6,630 nt of DNA from Gammaproteobacteria bacterium (GTDB taxonomy: Bacteria > Pseudomonadota > Gammaproteobacteria > Pseudomonadales > Azotimanducaceae). Both the position numbers and the translations under genes were made by a program. Positions 1 through 6,630 of this stretch are shown here, piece by piece (within the stretch, counting starts at the first letter, position 1; the number at the start of each line of letters is the position of its first letter). The DNA lies in NCBI GenBank assembly GCA_003476445.1, contig DMUF01000036.1, positions 1 through 6,630 of the forward strand, given 5' to 3'. The notes beneath the pieces are model-generated. The model had not been told where the DNA came from. It was given only the letters and a program-made list of their open reading frames with translations, and ran no database searches.

Positions 1-1337
1 GGATGGCCGAAGAGCGCGCTCTCGACCTCAGCGGGATACACGTTCTCGGCGCCGGAAACGATCATGTCTTTGACACGATCATGAACGTAGACGTAGCCGG
101 CGTCATCGAGATACCCCGCATCCCCGGTATGCACGTAGCCATCAATCAGCGTCTTTGCCGTCGCTTCCGGCAGGTTCCAGTACCCGAGCATGTTCACGGG
201 TGACTTGATGCAGATCTCTCCGACTGTGCCGACAGGTACGGACTGCCCCGCTTCATCCACCACCTTGATCACAACACCCGGGAACGGTTTGCCTGCTGAC
301 CGCATGCGCGGATTGCCGTTCAAATCGTGATCTTCGGGGGGCAGATAGGTCGCTGAGCCGGTCGTTTCTGTCATGCCGTAGAGCTGCGCAAAGCCGCAGC
401 CGAAGACCTCGATTGCTTCGCGCAGCAGGTCGAGCGGAATCGGCGAGGCCCCGTAATGGATATAGCGGACCGACGAAAAATCAGTGCCGCGCGCCGCCGG
501 GTGCTGCAACAGCATGCGAATCGCCGAGGGTACGAGGAAGAGTTTGGTGACCCCGAACCGGCTGATCATTTCCAGCGTGGCACCCGGATCGAACTCACGC
601 ACGATGATGTTGCGCGCCCCCGGCCGAATGCCAAGGATTCCCCAGCCCACGCCGCCAATGTGAAAGCTGGGCATGGCGACGTAGTTTACGTCGCGTTCGG
701 TCCAGTCATTGAACGCCATGTCAGGTGCCGGCGGGTTGCGCCAGAGATCAAAGAAACAACGCTGCTGCAGCTGCACACCTTTGGGATGCCCCGTGGTGCC
801 GCTTGTGTACATCTGAATGGCGACGTCTTCCGTGCTCACCGGAATCCCGGGATCGGAGTCCGGAAACTGATCTCGCCAGCGCGTGAATTCGGTCCACTCG
901 GGGTAGCCCGGAGACATCGCCACGACGCGTCGCAGCGTCGGTACCGTGCTGAGAATACCGGCCGCCAGCGCAAAGAAGTCCGGGCCGACAAATAGAATCT
1001 CGGCACGGCTGTCATTCAGGATATACGCGACCTCGGGCGGAGCGAGACGCCAGTTGATGCCGACTGAGACCGTGTTGGCCTTCGCCGCGCCGAAGACAAT
1101 CTGGTAGAACGCGTCGGAATTCTTGTCCATGAACGCGACGCGGCTGCCGTTGGTGAGCCCCTCGGCACGCAACCCATTCGCAATCTGGTTGGTCAGTCGA
1201 TCAAAGGCGCCGTACGTTGTGCCCTGCCCTTCGAACCAGAACCCCTCGCTGTCGGGTCGCACCAGTGCATGATGTCGGGCGAGATCTCCCAACGTGCCGA
1301 TCGCCGCGAAATTCCGCAAACTGCCCTCGCTCATCAT
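1..1337 (-). CDS. AMP-forming acyl-CoA synthetase (fatty-acid-CoA ligase type), 3' end cut off
   Basis: This gene encodes an adenylate-forming enzyme of the AMP-binding (ANL) superfamily. Such enzymes turn a carboxylic acid, ATP and CoA into acyl-CoA, AMP and pyrophosphate in the cytoplasm. The frame stays open for 445 codons to the left edge. Visible motifs are the ATP-binding P-loop YTSGTTGHPKGV at residues 177-188, the YGMTETTG adenine-binding motif in the middle, YVHTGD, and the hinge/A8 region from DRVKDM to GAENVYPAEVE at about 421-438. The A10 region with the catalytic lysine lies beyond the edge, so completeness cannot be judged. Two adjacent ATGs (1337 and 1334) can start it; GAGGAG at 1343-1348 sits 5 bases before the first and 8 before the second. 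The transporter gene ends 24 bases upstream, so the two are probably cotranscribed. It resembles general medium/long-chain fatty acyl-CoA ligases (FadD13-like), but substrate cannot be read from sequence. It differs clearly from the other ligase in the block and is not a recent duplicate. Confidence 0.94.
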   Translation of the reverse strand, partial: MMSEGSLRNFAAIGTLGDLARHHALVRPDSEGFWFEGQGTTYGAFDRLTNQIANGLRAEGLTNGSRVAFMDKNSDAFYQIVFGAAKANTVSVGINWRLAPPEVAYILNDSRAEILFVGPDFFALAAGILSTVPTLRRVVAMSPGYPEWTEFTRWRDQFPDSDPGIPVSTEDVAIQMYTSGTTGHPKGVQLQQRCFFDLWRNPPAPDMAFNDWTERDVNYVAMPSFHIGGVGWGILGIRPGARNIIVREFDPGATLEMISRFGVTKLFLVPSAIRMLLQHPAARGTDFSSVRYIHYGASPIPLDLLREAIEVFGCGFAQLYGMTETTGSATYLPPEDHDLNGNPRMRSAGKPFPGVVIKVVDEAGQSVPVGTVGEICIKSPVNMLGYWNLPEATAKTLIDGYVHTGDAGYLDDAGYVYVHDRVKDMIVSGAENVYPAEVESALFGH

Positions 1338-1361
1338 GACTTCTCCTCGATTTTCCCGGCG

Positions 1362-2597
1362 TCAGGATGGGCGACGCTCGGCGGACACATAACCCCAGAT
1401 GGGCGTGAGCGCGATACCGTACACACAGAGCGCGAGGGATGCCACGAGGCCCGGAACCAGGCCCTGCACGATCCCGACCTCGGCGACGATGAAGCCCAGC
1501 ACCAGGGCGCCAAGCGGCTGCGCTCCGAGAGCGCCCACGTTGTAGACCGCGAGAATGCGCCCGCGGTACGCCTCCGCCGCACACTCCTGAATGATGCTGC
1601 GTGACGTGGTGGTGGTAATGCCCATGTTCATCCCCCAGAGAAACGTGGCGGCTACCAAGAGCGGAAGACCCGGCTCGAGCAGATACAGGGCAAAGATGAG
1701 CGCGCGCGTGAACTGCATGGCAAGGAAGAGCCGACCCGGGCGCGCCAGCGGCATGAATTTCAGCAGGGCGAAGTTAACCACCACGGCGCCGGCGTAGAAC
1801 ACCACCAGCATGATCGCGAGAAACGCAGCATCGCCCCCGTAAACACGGGTCATGAGAAAGGGAAAGATCAGGAAGAAGCTGCCGGCGTTGAAGATCATTG
1901 ATACGAAATTGGCGATCAGGGTATGCAGCACGACCGGCTGCTCCCGAATGGCTACGAGGCCATCCAGAACGCTGCGCCAAGCCGGCGTCGCCGGACCGGC
2001 AGCGCGCGGCACGATCACCGGCGGCATGCGCCGAATCAGCAGCGCCCCAACGGCGATGGCAAGGGACTGCAGCAGCAGAACGACGTCAAGGCCGATGTCC
2101 TCCAGCTGACCGGCGATGCTGAGACCGACGACCTGCACAACAAAGGTCAGCGCCGTGGCTGCAGTCACTGCTTCCTGCACGCGAGCACCCGCCGAACGAT
2201 TGAGGATGGCCGCCTGCGCCGGCGTCTGGAACGAGGTGGCTACGCTCAGGAGCAGCGCGGCGAGGGTCACGCTCCAATAGGTCAGCAGATCAAGGTGTGA
2301 GAGCGCGACCAGAAGCAGCGGAGGCAGCGTTGAAAACAGGTAGACCCGGATAAGCAGGCTGCGCGGATCGGTCCGATCGGCGCTCACTCCGCCCCAGAGC
2401 ATCAGGAAGAGCCCCGGTACTCCGATGATGGCCTGCGCCACACCGACCCCCTCTGGCTCCACGTGCAAAACGCCGATGAAAAGCCAGCTCACAAGCAGCT
2501 GCTGCATACTGAAGGCGAGCGTGGTCGCCGCGCTGGCGCCGAGGTAGTTCGGAAACCCGGGCAGGCGCCAGATACTCGCAGGTGGGATCGAGCTCAC
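1362..2597 (-). CDS. Major facilitator superfamily transporter (MFS_3/EntS-like)
   Basis: This is an inner-membrane secondary transporter of about 411 residues, normal for a 12-helix MFS protein. Long hydrophobic segments alternate with short charged loops. The first-half loop 2-3 motif is WGGVSADRTDPR at about 68-79, a form of the MFS A motif (G-x-x-x-D-R). A more polar loop at about 189-212 separates the two six-helix halves. The second half carries AYRGRILAVYNVGALG at about 343-358, resembling the RGR motif of EntS-like (MFS_3) proteins. Start choice: the only upstream ATG (2675) would overlap the preceding ligase by 71 bases and add a polar, arginine-rich leader. The first downstream ATG would cut into helix 1. 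GTG at 2597 is preferred: it lies 7 bases after the ligase stop, with only a weak GAGAG-like ribosome site. TTG at 2615 is an alternative. Position between two CoA ligases suggests it carries their substrate or a related compound. Many MFS_3 members are exporters, so direction is unknown. Confidence 0.88.
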   Translation of the reverse strand: MSSIPPASIWRLPGFPNYLGASAATTLAFSMQQLLVSWLFIGVLHVEPEGVGVAQAIIGVPGLFLMLWGGVSADRTDPRSLLIRVYLFSTLPPLLLVALSHLDLLTYWSVTLAALLLSVATSFQTPAQAAILNRSAGARVQEAVTAATALTFVVQVVGLSIAGQLEDIGLDVVLLLQSLAIAVGALLIRRMPPVIVPRAAGPATPAWRSVLDGLVAIREQPVVLHTLIANFVSMIFNAGSFFLIFPFLMTRVYGGDAAFLAIMLVVFYAGAVVVNFALLKFMPLARPGRLFLAMQFTRALIFALYLLEPGLPLLVAATFLWGMNMGITTTTSRSIIQECAAEAYRGRILAVYNVGALGAQPLGALVLGFIVAEVGIVQGLVPGLVASLALCVYGIALTPIWGYVSAERRPS

Positions 2598-2604
2598 CCG
2601 ACTC

Positions 2605-4251
2605 TCAGCCCGCAAGGGCCTGTTCGCGCGCCCAGCGATAATCCGCCTTGCCCGAGGGGGAGCGCACGATCTCATCCCGGAACACGATGTCCTTCGGCAG
2701 CTTGTAGCGCGCTAGATGACCATCGAGCGCCTGGATCAGCGCCGCCGCGCTCACCGAACTGCCGGGCTTCAGGCGCACGATGCCGACCACTTCGCTGCCC
2801 CAGCGCTCGCTCGGTCGCCCCGCAACCACGGCGTCGTAGACATCCGGGTGAGCCTTCAACGCATGCTCCACTTCCTCGGCAAAGATCTTTTCTCCGCCCG
2901 AGTTGATCGTGACGCTGTCGCGCCCATGCAGCTCCACCGACCCATCGGCCAGCTGACGCGCACGATCACCGGGCACCGCGTAGCGTTCGCCGGCAATGTC
3001 GATAAAAGTGCGCGCACTCTTTTCCGCATCATCGAGGTAACCGAGCGGCACACGCCCACGCTTTGCCCACCAGCCCATACCCTCGTGCCCTGGCGCGAGG
3101 ACTCGGGTCATGTCCGCATCCACGATCACGTTATCAGGCCCAGGCATGAAGCGACCGGTCGTGGCGCCCGCCTCACGCGTGCTGACGTGAGAACCCTGGC
3201 CACCGGTCTCCGAGGAACCCAATCCATCGATCACGTTGAGCGCTGGAAAGTGCCCGAGAAACTGGTTTTTGAGACTCGCGTTGAGCGGCGCACCACCGGA
3301 CAGAACGATCTGCAGCGCGGGCAAGCTGTACGGGCGATCGCTACGGGCAGCGGTGTCCAACTCGTCGAGCAGTGGGCGCGCGAAGGCGTCACCCACGATC
3401 TGCAGGAAGTTAACCTGCTCCGCGGCACAGGTGCCCCAGATATCGCGCCCATCCAGGCGTTTGACGTCACTCTGAATCACGCAGGTGTGTCCGCCATTCA
3501 GCGCTGAGAAAGCGATCCAGTGCCCGGCGCCGTGCATGAAGGGCGCAGCGGGCAACATGCGCATACCGCCGTTGCGAGCGGCGGCGACCAACGCCTCAAG
3601 CGAGGAATGCGCGCCAGCACCCAGCGCGGCGAAGAGAATATCGGATTGGCGCCACAGCACGCCCTTCGGCATCCCCGTGGTGCCACCGGTATAAAGAATG
3701 TAGAGATCGTCCGGCGAGCTTTCGACCCGGGGCGCGGCTGGAGACGCTGCCGCCAACGCCGCCTCGTACTCCATGGCGCCAGGCAGCAACGGCTCCCCGC
3801 TGTCGTCGGCCACCTGCAGCAGGAACTCGAGAGTCGGCACCTGGGCGCGAATCGCGGCCACTCGGGGGGCAAACTCCGCGTGATAAATCAGTCCCCGGGT
3901 GCGCGCGTTGTTGAGCAGGTAGACGAGTTCCTCGTCTACATAGCGGTAGTTCACGTTAAAGGGCGCCACGCGCGCCTTGTAGGCGCCGAGCATCCCTTCG
4001 AGATACTCATTGCCATTGTAGAGATACAGCCCGAGGTGATCCTGACCGGAGGCGTGCCCAGGCAGGGCCGACCGCGGCGTATGGCAACCAAGGCCCAGTC
4101 CGATCAAATGGTTCGCGAGCCGACGGGTGCGTTCGTTCCAGTCCGCATAGGTGAACCGGCGGTCGCGGAATACGATCGCTGGGCGCTCGGGAATCGCAGC
4201 GGCGATAGCTTCCTGGGCCGTGGCAATGCTGACTTCCGGACGTGTGCTCAT
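2605..4251 (-). CDS. AMP-forming acyl-CoA synthetase, FadD19/FadD17-related
   Basis: This is a complete 548-residue CoA ligase of the AMP-binding superfamily. Motifs in order: P-loop YTGGTTGMPKGV (187-198), acyl-pocket region PFMHGAGHW (237-245), GLGSSETGG (343-351), PGD (427-429), the A8 hinge GRDSVTINSGGEKIFAEEVE (443-462), and the catalytic lysine K535 in SPSGKADYRW (531-540). The glycine in YTGG, the following VLWR, and the C-terminal GKADYRW-REQ resemble the mycobacterial FadD19/FadD17 enzymes; FadD19 activates steroid side-chain carboxylates. That similarity is from memory, and the real substrate is unknown. Residues about 55-73 look like an extra segment next to FadD19: the stretch between GLGLG and LGLYLYNGNEYLE is longer than the usual few residues. 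ATG at 4251 has a good ribosome site (GAGGGGAG, 4258-4265) about 6 bases upstream. It appears to be the first gene of the minus-strand operon; the transporter start follows its stop by 7 bases. It diverges from pccB. Confidence 0.95.
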   Translation of the reverse strand: MSTRPEVSIATAQEAIAAAIPERPAIVFRDRRFTYADWNERTRRLANHLIGLGLGCHTPRSALPGHASGQDHLGLYLYNGNEYLEGMLGAYKARVAPFNVNYRYVDEELVYLLNNARTRGLIYHAEFAPRVAAIRAQVPTLEFLLQVADDSGEPLLPGAMEYEAALAAASPAAPRVESSPDDLYILYTGGTTGMPKGVLWRQSDILFAALGAGAHSSLEALVAAARNGGMRMLPAAPFMHGAGHWIAFSALNGGHTCVIQSDVKRLDGRDIWGTCAAEQVNFLQIVGDAFARPLLDELDTAARSDRPYSLPALQIVLSGGAPLNASLKNQFLGHFPALNVIDGLGSSETGGQGSHVSTREAGATTGRFMPGPDNVIVDADMTRVLAPGHEGMGWWAKRGRVPLGYLDDAEKSARTFIDIAGERYAVPGDRARQLADGSVELHGRDSVTINSGGEKIFAEEVEHALKAHPDVYDAVVAGRPSERWGSEVVGIVRLKPGSSVSAAALIQALDGHLARYKLPKDIVFRDEIVRSPSGKADYRWAREQALAG

Positions 4252-4275
4252 GCGCTTCTCCCCTCGTTGGGGATG

Positions 4276-4281
4276 AGATTA
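4276..4281 (-). promoter_or_regulatory. Possible -10 element for the ligase operon
   Basis: Read on the minus strand this is TAATCT, close to the sigma70 -10 consensus. It would place a transcription start near 4269, just before the ribosome site of the ligase starting at 4251. I see no convincing -35 hexamer about 17 bases further upstream, so this is a weak guess. The real promoter could lie elsewhere in the divergent gap. Confidence 0.2.
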
Positions 4282-4326
4282 CCGCGACGCTCGACCCCGC
4301 GCATCGCCTACACGACTCCCGCGGCG

Positions 4327-4356
4327 TTGGCTGCTTCACGGGTGAATCGCTATCAT
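4327..4356 (+). promoter_or_regulatory. Candidate sigma70 promoter for pccB-pccA
   Basis: TTGGCT (4327-4332) and TATCAT (4351-4356) are separated by 18 bases, an acceptable sigma70 geometry with moderate matches to TTGACA and TATAAT. Transcription would start near 4363, giving a leader of about 38 bases before the pccB ATG at 4401. The TATCAT element stands out in otherwise G+C-rich sequence. It is the best promoter-like pair I see in the divergent intergenic region, but it is judged by eye only. Confidence 0.45.
4335..4346. repeat. Inverted repeat in promoter spacer, possible operator
   Basis: TTCAC-GG-GTGAA is a perfect 5+5 inverted repeat with a 2-base centre. It lies inside the spacer between the proposed -35 and -10 elements of the pccB promoter, where a bound repressor would block RNA polymerase. 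The right arm extended (GTGAATC, 4342-4348) recurs in inverted orientation as GATTCAC at 4391-4397, just before the pccB start codon. A short repeat like this can arise by chance. I do not recognise it as the known site of a particular regulator. Confidence 0.35.
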
Positions 4357-4400
4357 CCGCGCTCTTGTCATCGACCCACTCACCCGACCGGATTCACGCC

Positions 4401-5933
4401 ATGCAGAAGAACATAGCCCTGCTCATGGAGAAGGAAGCCGCCGCTCGCCTGGGCGGAGGGCTGAACCGTATCCAGCAGCAACACCAGAAAGGCAAGCTCA
4501 CCGCCCGCGAGCGTATCGAGCTGCTGCTCGACGCCGGCAGCTTCGAAGAATGGGACAAGTTCGTCGAACACCGCTGCAACGATTTCGGCATGGATACGCA
4601 GAAATTCCCGGGCGACGGCGTCGTGACCGGCTATGGCACGGTAAACGGTCGACTGGTCTTCGTCTTCAGCCAGGACTTCACCGTGTTCGGCGGCGCGCTG
4701 TCCGAGGCACACGCGGAAAAGATCTGCAAAGTCATGGATCAGGCGATGAAGGTGGGTGCTCCCGTGATCGGGCTGAACGACTCCGGCGGCGCACGCATTC
4801 AGGAGGGGGTCGCCTCGCTTGGCGGCTACGCCGAAATCTTCCAGCGCAACGTGATGGCATCAGGCGTCGTCCCGCAGCTTTCCGTGATCATGGGCCCCTG
4901 TGCCGGCGGCGCGGTGTACTCGCCTGCGATGACCGACTTCATCTTCATGGTCGAAGACAGCTCCTACATGTTCGTGACCGGTCCCGATGTGGTGAAGACC
5001 GTCACGCATGAAGTGGTGACCCCAGAGCAGCTTGGCGGTGCGAGCATCCACACGCGCAAATCCGGCGTCGCCGACCTCGCCTTCCGCAATGACATCGAAG
5101 CGCTGCTGCTCACCCGGCAGTTCGTCGACTTCCTGCCGGCTAACAACCGCGAGAAACCGCCGGTTTGGGCGACCGAAGATACAGCCGACCGGCTCGAACC
5201 TTCGCTCGACACGCTTGTGCCTGCGGACGCGACCAAGCCCTATGACATCAAGGAAGTCATCGTAAAGGTGGCGGACGAGGGCAACTTCTTCGAGATCCAG
5301 CCCGATTACGCACAGAACATCGTGGTGGGTTTCATCCGCCTGCAGGGATCGACCGTCGGCGTCGTCGCCAACCAGCCGATGGTACTGGCCGGCTGTCTGG
5401 ATATTGATTCGTCGAAGAAAGGCGCCCGCTTCGTGCGCTTCTGCGATGCGTTCAATATTCCTATCCTGACCCTGGTCGACGTACCCGGCTTCATGCCCGG
5501 CACCGCTCAGGAATACGGCGGCATCATCAAGAACGGCGCCAAGCTTCTCTATGCCTACGCCGAATGCACGGTGCCCAAGGTTACCGTCATCACCCGCAAG
5601 GCTTACGGCGGGGCGTATGACGTCATGGCATCCAAGCACCTGCGCGGTGACGTGAACCTCGCGTGGCCGAGCGCCGAGATCGCGGTCATGGGCGCCAAAG
5701 GCGCGGTCGAGATCATCTTCCGCAAGGATATCGGCGATGCCGACGGCATTGCCCAACGCACGGCGGAGTATCAGGAAAAGTTCGCGAATCCCTTCGTCGC
5801 TGCCAGCCGGGGCTACATCGACGACGTGATCCAACCGCGGGAAACAAGAGCGCGCATCTGCCGCTCATTCGCGATGCTGCGTGACAAGAAGCTGGAAAAC
5901 CCGTGGCGCAAGCACGGGAACATTCCCCTCTGA
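4401..5933 (+). CDS. pccB: Propionyl-CoA carboxylase, beta (carboxyltransferase) subunit
   Basis: This subunit moves the carboxyl group from carboxybiotin to propionyl-CoA, giving methylmalonyl-CoA, in a cytoplasmic complex with PccA. The 510-residue length is normal for PccB. The N-terminal half has the family signatures ARLGGG (15-20), KLTARERIELLLD (32-44), FVEHRC (54-59), GGARIQEGV (129-137) and the oxyanion-hole region GPCAGGAVYSPA (166-177). The C-terminal half has VDVPGFMPG (359-367), KAYGGAYDVMASK (400-412) and AVMGAKGAVEI (428-438). D407 appears to align with the aspartate known in Streptomyces PccB (D422) to affect acyl-CoA preference, which favours propionyl-CoA; this alignment is from memory. 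The frame continues upstream to an ATG at 4242, but that would overlap the divergent ligase and add 53 residues unlike the family. ATG at 4401 gives the typical MQ-start, though its ribosome site is weak (GGA at 4390-4392). It is the first gene of a pccB-pccA operon. A broader acyl-CoA carboxylase role is possible. Confidence 0.97.
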   Translation: MQKNIALLMEKEAAARLGGGLNRIQQQHQKGKLTARERIELLLDAGSFEEWDKFVEHRCNDFGMDTQKFPGDGVVTGYGTVNGRLVFVFSQDFTVFGGALSEAHAEKICKVMDQAMKVGAPVIGLNDSGGARIQEGVASLGGYAEIFQRNVMASGVVPQLSVIMGPCAGGAVYSPAMTDFIFMVEDSSYMFVTGPDVVKTVTHEVVTPEQLGGASIHTRKSGVADLAFRNDIEALLLTRQFVDFLPANNREKPPVWATEDTADRLEPSLDTLVPADATKPYDIKEVIVKVADEGNFFEIQPDYAQNIVVGFIRLQGSTVGVVANQPMVLAGCLDIDSSKKGARFVRFCDAFNIPILTLVDVPGFMPGTAQEYGGIIKNGAKLLYAYAECTVPKVTVITRKAYGGAYDVMASKHLRGDVNLAWPSAEIAVMGAKGAVEIIFRKDIGDADGIAQRTAEYQEKFANPFVAASRGYIDDVIQPRETRARICRSFAMLRDKKLENPWRKHGNIPL

Positions 5934-5950
5934 GGTTTGAGGTAACCCGC

Positions 5951-6630
5951 ATGTTCAAGAAGATCCTCATTGCCAACCGCGGCGAGATCGCCTGCCGCGT
6001 CATCAAGACCGCACGCAAGATGGGCATCCAGACGGTTGCCGTGTATTCCGATGCGGATGCGCGCGCGCTGCATGTCCGCATGGCCGACGAGGCGGTACAC
6101 ATCGGTGGTTCGGCGTCAGCCGACAGCTACCTGCGCATCGACCGCATCCTGCAGGCCTGCAAGGACACTGGCGCCGAGGCTGTACACCCTGGCTACGGTT
6201 TCCTCTCCGAAAACCCGGCGTTCAGCAAAGCGCTCGCAGACAACGGGATCGTCTTCATCGGCCCGCGCGAACACGCGGTGACCAGCATGGGAGACAAGAT
6301 CACGTCAAAGATCCTGGCGAAGGAAGCCGGGGTGAGTACGGTGCCTGGCTACACCGACATCATTCGGGACGCTGACCACGCGGTGGAGATCGCGCGCAGC
6401 ATCGGCTACCCGGTCATGCTGAAGGCGAGCGCCGGCGGTGGTGGCAAAGGCATGCGCGTGGTGTGGAACGACGACGAATGCCGCGATGGGTTCACCCGCG
6501 CCAGCAACGAAGCGCGCTCGAGCTTCGGCGACGACCGCGTGTTCGCGGAGAAATTCATCGAAGAACCGCGTCACATCGAAATCCAGGTGCTGGCCGACAC
6601 GTTCGGCAACACGATCTATCTCGGCGAGCG
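5951..6630 (+). CDS. pccA: Propionyl-CoA carboxylase, alpha (biotin carboxylase) subunit, 3' end cut off
   Basis: Only the first 226 codons are present, covering the N-terminal part of the biotin carboxylase domain. This domain uses ATP and bicarbonate to carboxylate the biotin carried at the protein's C-terminus, which is outside the window. Visible features are the N-terminal KKILIANRGEIACRVI (3-18), HPGYGFLSEN (79-88), K116 in SMGDKITSK, the glycine-rich ATP loop KASAGGGGKGM (158-168), and EKFIEEPRHIEIQVLAD (200-216), with H208 and E210 in the conserved PRHIEIQ. GAGGT at 5939-5943 is a good ribosome site 7 bases before the ATG. The gap after pccB is 17 bases, so the two are almost certainly cotranscribed and their products assemble together. 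From this part alone it could also be the biotin carboxylase of acetyl- or methylcrotonyl-CoA carboxylase. The adjacent pccB and the FGDDRVFAEKF-type sequence favour PccA. No frameshift or missing key residue is seen. Confidence 0.95.
   Translation, partial: MFKKILIANRGEIACRVIKTARKMGIQTVAVYSDADARALHVRMADEAVHIGGSASADSYLRIDRILQACKDTGAEAVHPGYGFLSENPAFSKALADNGIVFIGPREHAVTSMGDKITSKILAKEAGVSTVPGYTDIIRDADHAVEIARSIGYPVMLKASAGGGGKGMRVVWNDDECRDGFTRASNEARSSFGDDRVFAEKFIEEPRHIEIQVLADTFGNTIYLGE

Noticed and set aside
456..995. 179-codon plus-strand open frame opposite the first ligase
   Set aside because: The minus-strand frame here contains continuous acyl-CoA synthetase motifs, while the plus-strand product has no recognisable features.
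1338..1361. Possible terminator or promoter between the transporter and the second ligase
   Set aside because: The 24-base gap holds the ribosome site and no stem-loop with a T-run or convincing promoter pair.
1802..3074. Two minus-strand copies of the E. coli Chi octamer GCTGGTGG (1802-1809 and 3067-3074)
   Set aside because: Both are inside coding sequence in G+C-rich DNA, where the octamer arises easily, and Chi sequences differ between bacterial lineages.
4242..4400. In-frame 53-residue N-terminal extension of pccB
   Set aside because: It would overlap the divergent ligase start and its ribosome site, run through the proposed promoter, and add sequence not found at the N-terminus of the family.
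2716..4416. Long plus-strand open frames (2716-3507 and 3520-4416) opposite the FadD19-like ligase
   Set aside because: These are antisense shadows of a well-supported ligase gene. The products show no family motifs and compositions typical of out-of-frame G+C-rich DNA.
4860..5834. 324-codon open frame on the minus strand opposite pccB
   Set aside because: It lies wholly inside a highly conserved gene. Its product is rich in Asp, Arg, His and Val with no recognisable domain, as expected from the complement of G+C-rich codons.

Overview
The window holds five protein-coding genes in two divergent blocks and almost no non-coding DNA. The high G+C content, the strong third-position G/C bias and the protein sequences suggest a proteobacterium, most likely a gammaproteobacterium. 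That placement is from memory of the families; nothing in the window fixes the genus.

Minus-strand block (read from about 4251 down to 1). The order is an AMP-forming acyl-CoA synthetase related to the FadD19/FadD17 group (4251-2605), then a 12-helix major facilitator superfamily transporter (2597-1362), then a second AMP-forming acyl-CoA synthetase of a different subgroup (1337 to the left edge, C-terminus cut off). The gaps are 7 and 24 bases, so this reads as one operon: two CoA ligases around a membrane transporter. The layout suggests that a carboxylic acid is moved across the membrane and thioesterified, but the substrate is not visible here.

Plus-strand block (4401 to the right edge). 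pccB encodes the carboxyltransferase subunit of propionyl-CoA carboxylase. It is followed 17 bases later by the start of pccA, the biotin carboxylase/biotin carrier subunit, which runs off the right edge after 226 codons. Together they convert propionyl-CoA to methylmalonyl-CoA.

The 149-base divergent intergenic region (4252-4400) is the only substantial gap. It contains a plausible sigma70-type promoter for pccB. A perfect 5+5 inverted repeat lies in the spacer between its -35 and -10 elements, and could be an operator.

A coherent but unproven reading is that the left operon activates a substrate whose beta-oxidation releases propionyl-CoA, such as a steroid side chain, a branched-chain acid or an odd-chain acid, which the right operon then carboxylates. 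I found no RNA gene, mobile element, CRISPR array, origin or attachment site, and no clearly new kind of system.
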